Source: Thysanoteuthis rhombus (taxonomy: Eukaryota > Mollusca > Cephalopoda > Oegopsida > Thysanoteuthidae). From it: a stretch of DNA of 64,000 bases. Position 1 is the stretch's first letter. Every line of letters starts with the position of its first letter. Positions 11,557 to 22,987 of this stretch are shown here, piece after piece. The stretch lies in NCBI GenBank assembly GCA_963457665.1, contig OY735207.1, forward strand, positions 49,292,696 through 49,356,695, written 5' to 3'. The position numbers and the translations under genes are program-made. The notes under the pieces were generated by a model. It saw only the letters and a program-made list of their open reading frames with translations, made no database searches and was not told the DNA's origin.

Positions 11557-12112
11557 GTCTTTTATTAGATTTCTACCATTGTCAGCGATATTTTTCGTCC
11601 TTGAGGCTATTCCTGCTTCAATTGTTTTATTCTGTCTGTGAAAAAAAAATCCAACTTACTTGCACGGAAGACAATCGCCTTTCCCTCTATAGGTGCTTTC
11701 ATTCCAACACACGTTCTCCTCTCGGTGTCGAGCATCTCTCTTCATCATCTCCTATTTTTCTTTTCTTCTTTTTACGATGTTATTCCTGTAAAGTGCTGAT
11801 TGATTTTTCCTTTGAGTTCGTTAGCACAACTAAGTTTGATACAAGTCGAATCTGTAAACAGAAGGTAATCTATCATTGATTCATTCATGTGATTATATCC
11901 AAAATCTGAAGTATCCGATAATAATTATTCTTATGATAATTCATGTTATTTCTTGGCGACAATTTACGAATAAAACTGCAGAAACAAATGCAATCACACA
12001 TACACACATTTGGAAGCGCTGCTTTCACCAGGTTTTTCACCGACCCCTATCGAAGCAAAGGAATATGTAACTCTCTTTCTGTCACGAGGTTAACCACTAA
12101 AATGATTGATGA
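11557..12112. other. spacer, no gene seen
   Basis: Pyrimidine-rich patches (11700-11780). No element recognised. Confidence 0.5.
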
Positions 12113-12470
12113 ATGAGATTGAGTGAGAAAGAAGAAAAGAAGATTAAAGAGAAAATAATTAATCAGAGAGCAAGAGAAAGTATTGGTAAAGAAAGAAAGC
12201 GGACAAAAATAGAAAGGAACAGTAGTGAGAGGCCAAATGAAAGAAAGAAAAGGAAAAAAGAAGGTTTAATAAGGAAAAAACAGAGAATTCAAAAGAGAAT
12301 CAACAAATAATGAAAGATAACTGAATTGAGAAAGAAAGAAAGAAAGAGAATAATAATGAATGAATGAAGGTCACTGCACGACAGACTGGATCTAAATAGA
12401 AGAAATAGACATTTGATGATGTCAAATACTTTGAAAAAGGAAAGAGAGTAAACAAGAGTTGAGCAAACAA
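12113..12470 (+). repeat. purine-rich low-complexity stretch
   Basis: GAAA/AAAG-rich sequence; the Lys/Arg/Glu-rich open frame at 12113-12310 is a consequence of composition, not evidence for a gene. Confidence 0.7.
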
Positions 12471-12482
12471 GTGGTTGTTTAT

Positions 12483-12682
12483 GATAAGTGCCCAATACAC
12501 CATTTTTGAAAAGTTGATATTTTCGGGATTTGAAGAGCTACAGAGATTTTTTTTTAATTTTCGAAGCCTAATTCATAATGCAAAGTGTTTGGGCTTCAAA
12601 ATAAAATAACAACTGAGCATTCCTGCTCTAAAAATAAAGAGAATATCAACTTTTTCAAAAATGATGTGTTGGGCACTTATCA
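12483..12682. repeat. foldback (inverted repeat) with 42-43 bp arms
   Basis: The left arm 12483-12524 begins GATAAGTGCCCAA. The reverse complement of the right arm 12640-12682 also begins GATAAGTGCCCAA, and about 39 of 43 aligned positions agree with one single-base gap. The 115-bp spacer holds a weaker pair GAAGCC/GGGCTTC. This looks like a short foldback element or an old inverted duplication. Confidence 0.7.
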
Positions 12683-12714
12683 TGCGCTGCCACTCAAATG
12701 CATCCAGATCCTCC

Positions 12715-12716
<2 letters not shown>

Positions 12717-12758
<42 letters not shown>

Positions 12759-12812
12759 GTTGTTGTTGTTGTTGTTGTTGTTGCTGTTGTTGTTGTTGTT
12801 ATCATTATTATA
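12717..12812. repeat. compound (ATT)n(GTT)n microsatellite
   Basis: ATT units change at about 12758 to GTT units with one GCT interruption. The poly-Leu, poly-Ile and poly-Thr frames here are artefacts. Confidence 0.95.
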
Positions 12813-12982
12813 TTTTTTCGCACATTATGCATACTGGTACCTAAGTCTGTAAGCTGACTGTCAAGCCTTAACAAAGGTCCTCTCAGACAGAGAGTATTTT
12901 TGTAAGGGAGCTGTTCCAATTATGACTGTCATTATTATTTCTGTCCTTAAAAATCTATAGCCAAGTGGTTTACAACAGCTTA

Positions 12983-13245
12983 GTGTTGTTTTTTGTATTT
13001 TGCAGTGTTCTTTTTGTGTTTTGCAGTGTTGTTTTGTGTGTGTCGTAGTGTTGTTTTTGTTTTGCAGTGTTGTTTTGAGTGTGTCGCAGTGTTGTTTTTT
13101 GGGCTTTGCAGTGTTATTTTTTATGCTTTGCAATATTGATTGTTTTTTTGTTTTTGTTTTGCAGTGTTGTTTTTTGTGTTTTGCGGTGTTCTATTGTGTG
13201 TGTGTTGCAGTGTTGTTTTGTGTTTATGGCAGTGTTTTATTTTTT
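12983..13245 (+). repeat. TTTTGCAGTGTTG minisatellite
   Basis: About ten units of 20-30 bp of the form TTTTTGTGTTTTGCAGTGTTG, with GTGTGTCGCAG variants. Every unit carries a pyrimidine-rich tract followed by TTTGCAG, which has the form of a 3' splice site. No real exon is evident. Confidence 0.8.
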
Positions 13246-13266
13246 GTCCACTTAATACAGTAGATG

Positions 13267-13267
13267 A

Positions 13268-13333
<66 letters not shown>
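13267..13333. repeat. (ATT)n microsatellite
   Basis: About 22 ATT units. The poly-Asn frame on the minus strand and the poly-Ile frame on the plus strand come from it. Confidence 0.95.
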
Positions 13334-13334
<1 letters not shown>

Positions 13335-14557
13335 TCTTCTGCCTTTGTATTTCATAACATGAACTGGAACGAATAAAATGTGCCGTGTATGTTGTCTGGT
13401 CTCGCCCTCAGCAGCTTGGGTCGTGTCACACATATTCGGTGGCAGCAACATAGACGTCCGAAAACGCCTAATTCAGTGTCAGTTTGATTACGAGCCATAA
13501 AGGTCACGACAAATACGGCAAAGTCGACAAGTAGTACACAATGAATGGAGCGAAGAGAATGGCGGTGATTGGCCCAGAATTTGTAAGAGAGAACAATGGC
13601 GAGACAAAAAAGAGAGAGAATGAGAGACTCAGAGAGACAGAGAGTGAGAGAAGAGAGAGGATAAGATCGTGAGGGTTTGGGGAGAATGACGAGACGATGA
13701 AATAGAGTAAATGGTGAGTTAGAGAAGATATTTAAATAAAGCAGTAAGTGCGCGCAGGACATTTCTTAGGCGGAAGAGAGCAGAAAAAAAACATGGTTGG
13801 AAGCTGAAGGAAAAAAATTGTGCGTGGTGATTGTTATGGGAGAAAGACAAATAATTTGCCAGTTGTACTCATTGAGTTATCACACTAAAAGTCATAGACG
13901 TACAAACTGGGGGTAGGAAGGGAATGTGCAAGCCCCCCTCCCTCACTCTGCTCCAAATTCAGGCAAAACGTGTTGAATTTCGGTCGAATCAGTGTATTTC
14001 AGGCAAAACCGTGAAAGATTTCGTGCAAATCAAGCCTCCCCCCATCACACACACTTACAGAACGAGTTCCCATACGTTTATGCCAGAAGTAACTGGTAAC
14101 TTATACCAGAGATTAACCTTTTCAATACCAAGATTGAGGTGCTTAATGCTAGAATTTGAAATTTAAAATTTCAGATTCCAGTGAAATCTTATTCAGTGAT
14201 TAAAGAAAACTATTTATGGTCCTATCAAATATTTCCCATATCTTGAGGAACCATGATCATGATGGGATATATTTTTCTCCATAGAAAATTATGTCAGGAC
14301 CGACTAAAGACCCGGAATTCGTAGATCTCTTTAACTACATGTCTTTCCTGTTTAGTCATACAATGCGAAAAATTTTGTGAAGGCTTCATACTATGAAGGC
14401 GTGATTGTCTATGCTTGTAAAAGCCGGGGAAAATCACATTTGCTTTGTTTTTTCATGTCACGTATGTCCCAGTAGACTTCTAGAGGAAATCTACGACATG
14501 TGAATACCCGAACAGTTATAGAAAACTCGCGATATATAATTTGTTATTTGTGGAAGC
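13334..14557. other. spacer with GA-rich patch and a short tandem duplication
   Basis: GAGA-rich DNA at 13600-13665. Near 13955-14040 a segment beginning AGGCAAAACGTG is followed 46 bp later by a diverged copy beginning AGGCAAAACCGTG, flanked by C-runs. The minus-strand frame 13352-13762 has no recognisable domain and I do not treat it as a gene. Confidence 0.45.
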
Positions 14558-14832
14558 AGCCATAAGTCCACTGTTGGACAAAGGCCTTTCCTATTTCCTT
14601 TTCATGTCGACCTCCATCGCAATGTCTTCCCAGCAAACCTTACCATCTCATCCCTTCATTTTGTGCCTAGTCTTTACCTGGTGCATTTTTACTGTACCGT
14701 TGGAACCAATTGGTTAGTATTTTGCTATATCCGTTGCCATCTTTTCTTGCGGGGTATCCTGCCCATCTCCATCTTTGTTGCTTAATTCCAGAGTTTCTAT
14801 GGCTGCTGGAATATACATGTCTCGTTATTTTA
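14558..14832 (-). mobile_element. non-LTR retrotransposon C-terminal fragment
   Basis: The minus strand starts near 14830. It passes through a W-A-G-Y-like stretch and ends, near 14563-14600, with EIGKAFVQQW followed by a threonine-like codon and a stop. This matches the end E.GEAFVQQWT shared by many RTE/Jockey-like proteins. It differs in sequence from the (GAT)-tailed RTE copies of this window, so it is another family. The 5' side is truncated at about 14830, next to a (CA)n tract. Confidence 0.5.
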
Positions 14833-14848
14833 ACTTTGGAAGTCTATT

Positions 14849-14849
14849 A

Positions 14850-14886
<37 letters not shown>
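14849..14886. repeat. (CA)n(TA)n microsatellite
   Basis: CA units pass into TA units at about 14872. Confidence 0.9.
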
Positions 14887-14989
14887 CACACATCGTATAA
14901 ACGTGGAAATTCGGTCTAAAACAATGGTTAAATCTTTTTTTCTGCCACTTCAGCTCATCAAATAGATAGTGTAATTAGGTCTGCATTCA

Positions 14990-15250
14990 CTAATGATTTT
15001 TCAGATAACTATACATGGTATATGTTTCACTTACATGTACGTATATGTTTGTTACGTTGATATGAGGTGATCTGGCTGATTGTAGATGAAATTAACAATA
15101 AGAAGGTGAACTGAAAAAAAAATCTGTGTTTCATCTCGAAAAAAAATTTATCACATGGGCATGTTTCAATGCATTTCGACGATTGCCGGCCATCTTTTTC
15201 AGATAAACTTCCGGCGGTGTAGAGAAAATTGTATGCTGTTTACATGCTTG
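14990..15250 (+). repeat. dispersed repeat family D, copy 1
   Basis: Shares with 31.88-32.15 kb, in the same orientation, the ordered blocks GAAGGTGAAC, a TCATCTC block followed by an A/T run, GGGCAT, GCATTTCGACG and ATCTTTTTCAGAT. No protein is conserved convincingly; nature unknown. Confidence 0.6.
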
Positions 15251-15290
15251 AGCTTAAGGAAATAAACGGGATACTTCTGTGCAGTGGGTT

Positions 15291-15308
15291 GTATATATAT
15301 ATATATAT

Positions 15309-15385
<77 letters not shown>
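15291..15385. repeat. (TA)n(TG)n microsatellite
   Basis: TA units at 15291-15357 with one CAC interruption, then TG units to 15385. Confidence 0.95.
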
Positions 15386-15389
<4 letters not shown>

Positions 15390-15925
15390 GGGAGACTTCT
15401 GAATGAATTTCGAAAGTTCTGAGTGACAACGGGACTAATCGATACTTCAGCTTTCTCCACAGTATTCTGATTCTAGTAATGCTGTCATCTATTCAGCTGT
15501 TCTCGATTCTTCCTCAGATTTCCATTCCTTCGAACCTATTATGATTGAGGATACCATCTCTATCCATGCATACTGAACATTAACTACTTTGCTGGGTTTT
15601 GTCTATCATGGACTTACTAGTTGTATTTCATGCATCTGCATGATTACATCGGATTTCCAGTGGTTACCAATGGGCAGCACCTTCCTCAGTATCACAGTCC
15701 AGGGGCTACTCCTTAACCTCAATTGACAATACAAAGAATGCAGAAATGTCACTCCATATACGAGTGGATGATCGGGAAACAAGGCACCGGAGAGAATTGA
15801 GTATTGGTAAAACATTTTCATATTGTTAAGTGTTACTTCTCGTACTACAAATGCAGATAAACAAACTGGGTGGCGTCGCAGGCGTTGTACAAATAAACTA
15901 TATAGTTATATTCCTCAGTTGCTTA
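15386..15925. other. spacer, no gene seen
   Basis: No recognised element on either strand. Confidence 0.5.
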
Positions 15926-16120
15926 GCAGGTCGAGACGGCCAAAGGGATTTCCACGCTGTAGGTTTTCTTTTGTCAAAGGCTGCCTTCTCTTGCATGGAA
16001 TGCATTACAAGGCTGGGGGGTCCTATCTGCCCGACTGTACTGCTTCAGCAGGAATTCGAACTTGGTTAGTCTATTCCGTTTTCTTCACTGCCAACCATCA
16101 ACGGTTAGGCCATTTCGCAC
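15926..16120 (-). mobile_element. tRNA-derived SINE copy
   Basis: Read on the minus strand from 16117: ATGGCCTAACCGTTGATGG (box A region), then AAGTTCGAATTCCTGC (box B, about 16045-16060), then CTGAAGCAG and a body reading towards lower coordinates (GAGAAGGCAGCC near 15985). It is the same family as the plus-strand copy near 7.4 kb. The open frame 15823-16149 covering it has no independent support. Confidence 0.6.
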
Positions 16121-18285
16121 CTTCGTGTCTGGAGACCGGATATAGTTAACGTAAACAGAGAAAAAAAAACAAATGCTGTCAAGTGGTCGATGATATCGTT
16201 TGAGCACACCACAGAAGGACAACGAACAAGAGTGAAAAGCATAATAAATACGCCTGGTTAGTCACTCGATAGAAACCGTCACATGACCCACGTCTTTCGC
16301 CAGTATGCTGCGTTTTGGGAGATCAATTAAAAAAATTGGGAAATGGGATGATCAATGAATAAGTCAAGTTATTTCTCTCGCATTTTGCTGAGCAGTGATC
16401 ACTAAAAAAAAAGTTTGAATTAAAAAAAAAAAAATGAATGGTCAGAAAAAGGATCAATTTAGCATAAACTCGTTGCTAAAAACCTATTTTGGGGGTGAAA
16501 TTTTCTACAAAAAAAAAAAGGAAAAGAATTTTTTTCTCTAAATATGATAAGAAGTACAATTTTGAATTTTTAAGTCTTCTAGCTCTATTGGTGTGGTATG
16601 TACGCGTGACACATATATAGCTAGCCACCTAATCAAATCAACTTGAGAATTGAAAAATGAAAAAAATAAAAATATTTTGACAGTTTTGATAGGCGGTTTC
16701 TTATAATAGAACTGAAAATGGGTCACTTGAAAATACACCTTGTAAAGGATGGTTGGTAAGCATAGATTATGACGAACTTGGAGCTTGCGTTGAATGTAAT
16801 CCATTTCAAACTTATCAAATATTTGGACTAAGGTTCAACACAAGCTATAAATCCATAAATCTACGTCTAAATCTGTGGATAGAACTGAAACCTATATATT
16901 CTATGTTTTTCACTTACATACATACTTATGACAGAGGTTAATTTGTAAATTAGGTTCAATAAGAGAATAACATCAATAACAAATTGAAGAAAATTGAACA
17001 ATTAGAAAAATATATACACAGTTGAGCATCACAGATCCGGCGATTTTGGCACCGAGTTTCTGAAATTCCTCGGTTTTGGGTGCAGCATAAGCTAAGCCTA
17101 TTTCTAATACCAGAGAGTTGAGCTATTAGCCCCATAAAGTTTCGTAAATAGCCCAGAATTTGAGAGTACATTGATATTAACACAATGTTCGTTTAATTTT
17201 ATGAAATTCAAAAAAAAATCTTTGTACTGCTTTCACACAATTACCTACACTTTTTGGTTTCATAAAAAAAAATGTTAGCTGGATTTTTTTTTAATGGTTT
17301 TGATTTAGAAAAAAAACTGTTGTTCAATCAATAATGTTTCTCGAATGTACATACTTCTGGAACAGTGCTATTCAGAAAGAATCGGTAAATTTGAAAAAAA
17401 ACTTCTACAAAATTTTATAATTATCTAATTCTTAATGATAGCCGGGTTTGTTTTTGTTTTTTTCTTCATGTCCAAGCTTGTGATGCTCGATTGTACTGTC
17501 CAACATTAAAGCTATGTGACGGATAGACGATTCTTAGCGTAGATCTTAGCAATGTCAACCCCCGATTTTTCTTTAGACGTTAAAGACTGGAGATGTGAAA
17601 CGAGATGTCGGCAGTTTGTTAGAGAAAAGAAAAAAAAAATGAAAGATCAAAAGAATAACAGATGGAAGATGGACGACCAGATCAAAGGGCGGCCAGATCA
17701 AGAAATACGAAGTGCATAAAATCGCGTCAAGAAAAAGTCAAAAATTAGATAAACTCTGACTAAGCTTCCCGCCAAAGATTTGCAAAATATCAGAAGAAAA
17801 AAAAGAGTGATAAAAGGTAATTGAGCCGTTTGATGTCAATATTTATTTATTGTTTATTTATTCATTAGAAAAGATGTCTCTGAAAGTTATGATTTTTCTG
17901 TCCGTATCAAGTCGAGAACTTTAACTCTTTTCGGGAAATATTGAATGACTTCTCTTTGGTATATTGAAATTGCCAGCACCATAACTTGTGCGCTCTGGGA
18001 TTATCAATAAGTAAAAATTATGGGTTTAATCGCAAAACTGCTGATGAGAGGGGCATTGTAATTAAAACAAACAAAAGAAAAAAGGTACGATTTTTTGTGG
18101 GGGTACCTGGCAATATTTTTGGTCGTATTTTCTATACATTGCTTCTTACTTACTGCTATAATAGGGATATGAAATGCATTGGATTAAGGACACCAGGGTT
18201 TGTTTGTTTGTTTTTTTTTCAGTGAACCTTTTTCCATCGACTTTCTCAATATTTATACAAGTATTCAATCTTCTTTTAGGTGTAT
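16121..18285. other. long AT-rich spacer, no gene seen
   Basis: Many short A and T runs. The open frames at 16753-16941, 16956-17183 and 17986-18225 are AT-composition frames with no recognised domains. Confidence 0.5.
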
Positions 18286-18287
18286 TA

Positions 18288-19090
18288 TTATGAAACTCCA
18301 TAACAAACCTGGAGTTGACTTTTTTTTACGGTAACAAGATACTAAAAACAAGAATTACAATAACAATCCAAACCAAATTTAAGGAAAGTCAAAATTAACA
18401 TTCTCCTATCGTGATTTGGAATCACTACCAACTGATTGGTAATCCCTCTCCGACATAGCGAAATTGATAAGTCTTACATCTATAAAAATTGATGTTAGAA
18501 ATACGCAATTTCATTCCAATAAAAAAACATATTTATGAAAATTGATATTTCCCTTCTCTGATTAGAAATCACAACAAAATGAGTTGTAGTCGATTCATTG
18601 AACGACTGGGCAAAACTAACAAGTCTCGTGTATCAACGAAATTTATCTCACAAATACGCAAGGGTTTATTTTCAATCTCACAAATTCTAGCTCTTTCAGA
18701 TCCTGCGTAGCATCAAAGAAAAGGGCCGGGAGATGTTAAATCCGGCAGCCCTGATGGCCAATCAAATGCTAAAAGCCTGGATATCACCCTGTTACCAAAG
18801 ATTTATTTAATTTCATTTTCGTTGGCTCTTCAGTTCTGTACTTTTCCGGGATGAATTCCCAAGTATTACCTTATATATCTGAAAAGAGAGAAACCAAAAT
18901 ATGAATAGTAAATAGAAAAAAACATGATCGTTTTACACCCCTTCGTGACAATTGTGTCACCCTGTATATACAATACGAAAGTTGCAGTTATCATCTTCAG
19001 ACGGGATAGAAGTAGGAGACGAGTTTTGCCCAGCCGCAGACAGTTTTGTCAATTGTATTTTTCTCTTGTCTCCTCGTTGATTCATGATGT
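18288..19090 (-). repeat. dispersed family C copy interrupted by a mariner-like MITE
   Basis: Family C is shared with 56.4-56.8 kb. Common blocks are AAACTCC..CTGGAGT, a tRNA-like part reading on the minus strand through a degenerate GTGATTCCAAATCAC, GATAAGTCTTA, and AAAGTTGCAGTNATCAT (here from about 18979). At 56 kb the last two blocks are about 120 bp apart; here they are about 500 bp apart because another repeat (18640-18972) lies between them. Confidence 0.55.
18640..18972 (-). mobile_element. mariner-like MITE, copy 1
   Basis: Reverse complement of this segment aligns with 31514-31870. Shared blocks are TATATACAGGGTGACAC at the outer end, ATATATAAGG, GGGATGAATTCC-like sequence, CAGGGTGATATCCAGGC, TTTGATTGG, CCCGGCCCTTTT and TGAAAGAG.GAGAATT. 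The end TACAGGGTG with TA beside it resembles mariner termini. It has no coding capacity. Confidence 0.6.
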
Positions 19091-19679
19091 TTTTCTCCTC
19101 TCTTTCCCCGGGCGTTTTCTCCAGAGTGCACTGGCTTCCTCCGGGACGAAATCTGATTCACTCTTTAACACAATACTGTGTTTAAAATTACAACGTCACT
19201 TCGACATCTCTAGGTGGTAGCACAAATCGTCTGGGGCATTTTTTTTTCACACACCGAGTTCTAAATTCAACATTATTCGATTCCAATTTCCTCTTACTGA
19301 AAGGTCAATGACACTTAGATGTTCATTCAAAACAGTACAGAGTATTATTTTATATTCTTTCACCAGTATCTGATGACTCTTGCTCTCGTTACAGCAAGTT
19401 TTTTTCTGTTTAGTTTATTCAAATAGTTATTCCTAAAAGTTTGCTTTACGCTACTTTTTTTGATTTTTACAAAAAAAGCAATAATAGCGTTTAGCGTTTG
19501 TTTTGCAACAAGCTGTTATAGAATCTTTGTGCACTCTTTCTCTCGCTTAAACGCACTACTTTCCTATACTTTCCACCATCTCAATCTCTGACGACTCAGC
19601 GTAACATACTATCATCACTATTCTAAGTTCTTGTAAAGCTCGAAAATTTTCCCATATTATAGCAAGGTACAACTATTTA
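19091..19679. other. spacer, no gene seen
   Basis: Pyrimidine-rich on the plus strand; nothing recognised. Confidence 0.5.
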
Positions 19680-19905
19680 GCTTTTCACTTTTTTTTTTCA
19701 ATTTCACCCTGTTGTCTATTGAAACTGCGTAGTCGATATTCAAGACTATCTTCTTCATTTACGATAGCTAGATTCGATCTCTCGACCTGGATGGAATGAA
19801 TCCAAATAATTTTACTTCTTCTATTCTCAACAATAGCTTCTGGTTTGCATGGCCAAATTACAGTCGTTTGCACAATTTTTAGTACATCTCCATTCTTACC
19901 CAATC
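19680..19905 (-). mobile_element. RLE-type retrotransposon fragment
   Basis: The minus-strand frame contains WPCKPEAIVENRRSKIIW and then LAIVNEEDS. This is the same block (KPEAVVEN..ILWDF ... VVN) seen at 10.94-11.15 kb and part of the family described at 9.56 kb. It is separated from any finger or RT, so it is a truncated old copy. Confidence 0.5.
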
Positions 19906-20506
19906 ATGTCTTTATAATTATAATTGTAATTTATAATCTTATACTCTTTCTTTATCTAAAAGTCCTAGATATGTTAACTGTGCATTTCGAAAAAAACAGA
20001 ACGAGAATCTAATCTTCAGAAAACAGGGGAAGTTAGTGGGTAACTTAAATCTATGAATAGAAATTTCAGTTACTTTATAGAATCTCAAAACTTTCAATTA
20101 ATCCATATGGAACTTTTTTCTATATCCTAAAAGCTCAGCTTTGATTAGCTATTCACTAAGATAGGTCAAAAGACCACAATTTTGGTAGGCGAATAAAGAT
20201 TGATCTCACTACAGTAGTGATGGTCTGCGTACCAAATTTGCTAACTCCTACTCCATGGCAGGGTGTGAAAAAGTATGGTAACGCAGTAGTGCCTCTACGA
20301 GGCAGACCTGCCCATATGGAAGAACAAATGATCAAAACAATAAGTGGTCTGAACTGTCTTTGATAAATAAATAAACATCAAATGAAAGTCTCAATTAGTT
20401 GTTCACTGGTTGATTGATTAGAAATTTCAGTTAAAGACAATGCGAAAAAAATTCTATCTTTGGAACATTTCAGGATAGGCAATTGGGAGGCACATTTGGT
20501 CAGCAT
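19906..20506. other. spacer, no gene seen
   Basis: Nothing recognised; a slightly GC-richer part at 20210-20330 may be an unnamed repeat. Confidence 0.4.
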
Positions 20507-20945
20507 TCATCATCAGTCTTTTAACGTCCGTCGTTGGACATAGACCTTCCCCAGGATTCGCCACACTTCCCTATCGTGGGCGCCGCAGAGCCAGTATTTT
20601 CTAAATTTCGCCAGTTCATCTCTCCACCTAGTGTTCTGTCGGCCTCAGTTTCGCCTGCGATCTCTGGGGAACCATGTTGTGAGTCGTGATGTCCATCGGT
20701 TGTCTGTCATTCTTGTAACATGGCCTGCCCATTGCCATTTGAGTTTTTTAATAGTTCCTTTAATGTCTAGAACCTGTTTTCTTCCTTTTATACTGTAGTG
20801 TCTTTTGATCTCTCCATGTGAAGTTGAGCATGATTCTCTTTTCAGTTTGCAGGTTTGTCTCTTGGTTAGGTTCCATGTTTCAGCTCCATAAGTGACTATC
20901 GGAAGGATGCATTGGTTGTATACTCTTCATTTTAGGATTATTGGG
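20507..20945 (-). mobile_element. 5'-truncated RTE retrotransposon copy (subfamily A)
   Basis: The plus strand shows CATCATCAG then TTTTAACGTCCGTCGTTGGA (reverse complement of the element's 3' end). The minus strand then encodes, with shifts, WQWAGHV.RM.D-NRW-like residues near 20690-20740 and the GAETW.LTKR block near 20860-20890. It is truncated at its 5' end near 20945. Confidence 0.8.
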
Positions 20946-21635
20946 ATCGACTTGTTACCAAGCACTAAATCACATCCAGCTTCACTGCAAGGGATTTTCA
21001 GTGTTTAATAAACTTCGATCTGTTTGGCACAAGGCAAAAATGTCTGAGCACCTAATGAATATCGAACTCACCTCAGTGGTAATGTTCTGTGAGATAACAA
21101 CCGCCGCGCAGCAGAGTGCAGCTTAGGTTAGGTTATGAATGGAGCGAGAAATTTCTCAGGGGATTTTTTAGGAATGCTATCGAGAAAAATTCCTGAGTTA
21201 ATACTCAGGCCATATTAATATGGCCGTTCTGTAGGTTAATCACCACTTGTGAAAAAAGAAACTCATAAAACAAGAAAAGGATTTGCTAATACTAGCAGGA
21301 TTCACTGATGGCAGCTCTAGTAATTAAGGCAATACTTGATATTGAAGATAGCTCGATTACAATGTTCTAAATTTCCTGGCATGAGCTGCCAACACGACAC
21401 GGTCCATGAACCATCGGATCAACTTATGGGAAAGATCGCTTTGCTATCCGAAAGAAATGCATACATAATTTTCATGTTTTAAATTCCAAGTTGTATTGGA
21501 ATATCACCAAAATTGGTTTGAAGACGCATTTGGTGGCAGAGACGTAAGCGAAAGAAGATATTAGTTTATATGTTTCAGACTACTGTTTTGTTTTTTTTGG
21601 TTTTTATGTTTTTTGTTTTGTTGTTTTTTGTTGTT
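20946..21635. other. spacer with paired palindromes
   Basis: No gene. Two overlapping 18-bp perfect palindromes at 21192-21225 are listed separately. Confidence 0.5.
21192..21225. repeat. two overlapping perfect palindromes
   Basis: CCTGAGTTAATACTCAGG (21192-21209) has 7-bp arms around TAAT and, since TAAT is not self-complementary, forms a hairpin. GGCCATATTAATATGGCC (21208-21225) is a perfect 18-bp palindrome. They share the central GG. Confidence 0.9.
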
Positions 21636-21709
21636 GGTGTGTGTATGTGTGTGTGTGTGCGTGTGTGTATGTTTGTGTATGTGTGTGTGTATGTGTGTGT
21701 GTATGTGTT
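21636..21709. repeat. (GT)n microsatellite, interrupted
   Basis: GT units broken by AT and GC steps; followed by T/G-rich sequence. Confidence 0.9.
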
Positions 21710-22734
21710 CATACACGCATTTCTCTTTTGTTTTTGGGTTCTATTTTTTGTTTTTTGCTTTCTTTATCCAGCTTCGGTAGTCATTGGAAAGATTAATTAT
21801 TCTACCACTACCAGCAATACAGTTCCACTGACGTTCACAAGAATCATTTACACGTATGTCAACACATTGCCCACATAACATTTTCTTTTTCTCACGGGCG
21901 TGCGGAGATACGACGGAAATTGAATCTGGAACCCTTTTGTGCGTTCAAAAATTTTGCAAGAATTTGATTCAGATGCAGTCGCTCAGGTAAGCCAATCTAA
22001 CAGACGTAACCGTAAAATTATCAACAATCAACAATGTATTTATGTGAGTGGCTTTGTCATCTCGCCCACGGGGGGAAGAATTCGTATTACGCTGCAAAAG
22101 GATTTCAGTGTGTTCCATACAATAGGGGAAACGAATAAACGTCAAGTGACCGCCAGCCGTCGAGCGATGCTAGTTTCCTAGACAATTTCCGGTATCAAAA
22201 ATCCTTTCTTTGTTAGGTGCCAACCTGTTGAATCCCTGGACCAAACTAAGCTCAGCCCAGCATCTATGATTATTACAATCGAGTGAAACAACCAAAAAAA
22301 CGAAGCTTTCTTCAACATGGTTCTCCATCGATATCAAATTGTGCTCTTTTAATCAGGCAACCCCACGACCTGACTCTACTTTGTCAATAATATTGTTTTG
22401 TTTGTTTTTTTTCTTTCTTTCCTCTCGACTCCCATGAACAATCAGTTTGTTAATAGCGGGGATGAGTAAAACGAGACCGGAAGAGAAGCGGGGAAGTTGG
22501 TCGACGGTGACATGCAAAGCCAAAACTTTGTCTTATAGTGATCACTTTAAAAAATATGACCGAGATTAATGTTCCATTCTCCTCGCCACAGTCAGAACTT
22601 GTAGATGTAACCATTATTTAAAATAGATGAAAACTTCGTTTAATAAATCGTAATTATGATACCATGGGTTACATAAGCAGCTACTATTTATATATCTACT
22701 AGATTCATTGTCATCAACATTTTCAGCTTCAGTT
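21710..22734. other. spacer, no gene seen
   Basis: No recognised element. Confidence 0.5.
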
Positions 22735-22903
22735 ATTTAGCATCTGACGTTAGACATAGACCATCCCGAGGATTCGCCAGATCTCTCTATCATGGACGTC
22801 GCTGAGCCAATATTATATGAACTTGCTTAGTTTGTCTCGCCATCCTATGTTCTGCCAGCCTTGGTTTCGTATGTGATCTCTGGGGACCCACCTTGAGAGT
22901 CTT
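22735..22903 (-). mobile_element. short 5'-truncated RTE copy (subfamily A)
   Basis: The reverse complement of the RTE 3' end is visible as GACGTTAGACATAGACCATC, followed by the block corresponding to the residues YWL.D..D.E.WRI. The (GAT)n tail is missing or lost. Truncated after about 170 bp. Confidence 0.75.
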
Positions 22904-22987
22904 GGCCCGTCAAAATCGAGATTATTTCATGTTATCTATGGATAGATTGATATTTCAGAATATTCTCATTTTTAAACATCATTCTCA

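Noticed and set aside
12113..12310. Basic Lys/Arg-rich protein
   Set aside because: Composition follows directly from a GAAA-rich purine tract.
13352..13762. 136-codon minus-strand frame as a gene
   Set aside because: It covers a GA-rich low-complexity patch, has no domain and no conserved relative in the window.
13350..13780. Solo LTR of a retrotransposon (AATAAA at 13372, then TGTCACACA and GGTGGCAGC)
   Set aside because: No matching second LTR, no TG..CA boundaries that pair, and no adjoining gag or pol frames could be found.
15823..16149. 108-codon plus-strand frame as a gene
   Set aside because: It is antisense to a tRNA-derived SINE copy.
18924..19220. 98-codon frame as a gene
   Set aside because: It spans the junction between a MITE end and the resumed family C repeat.
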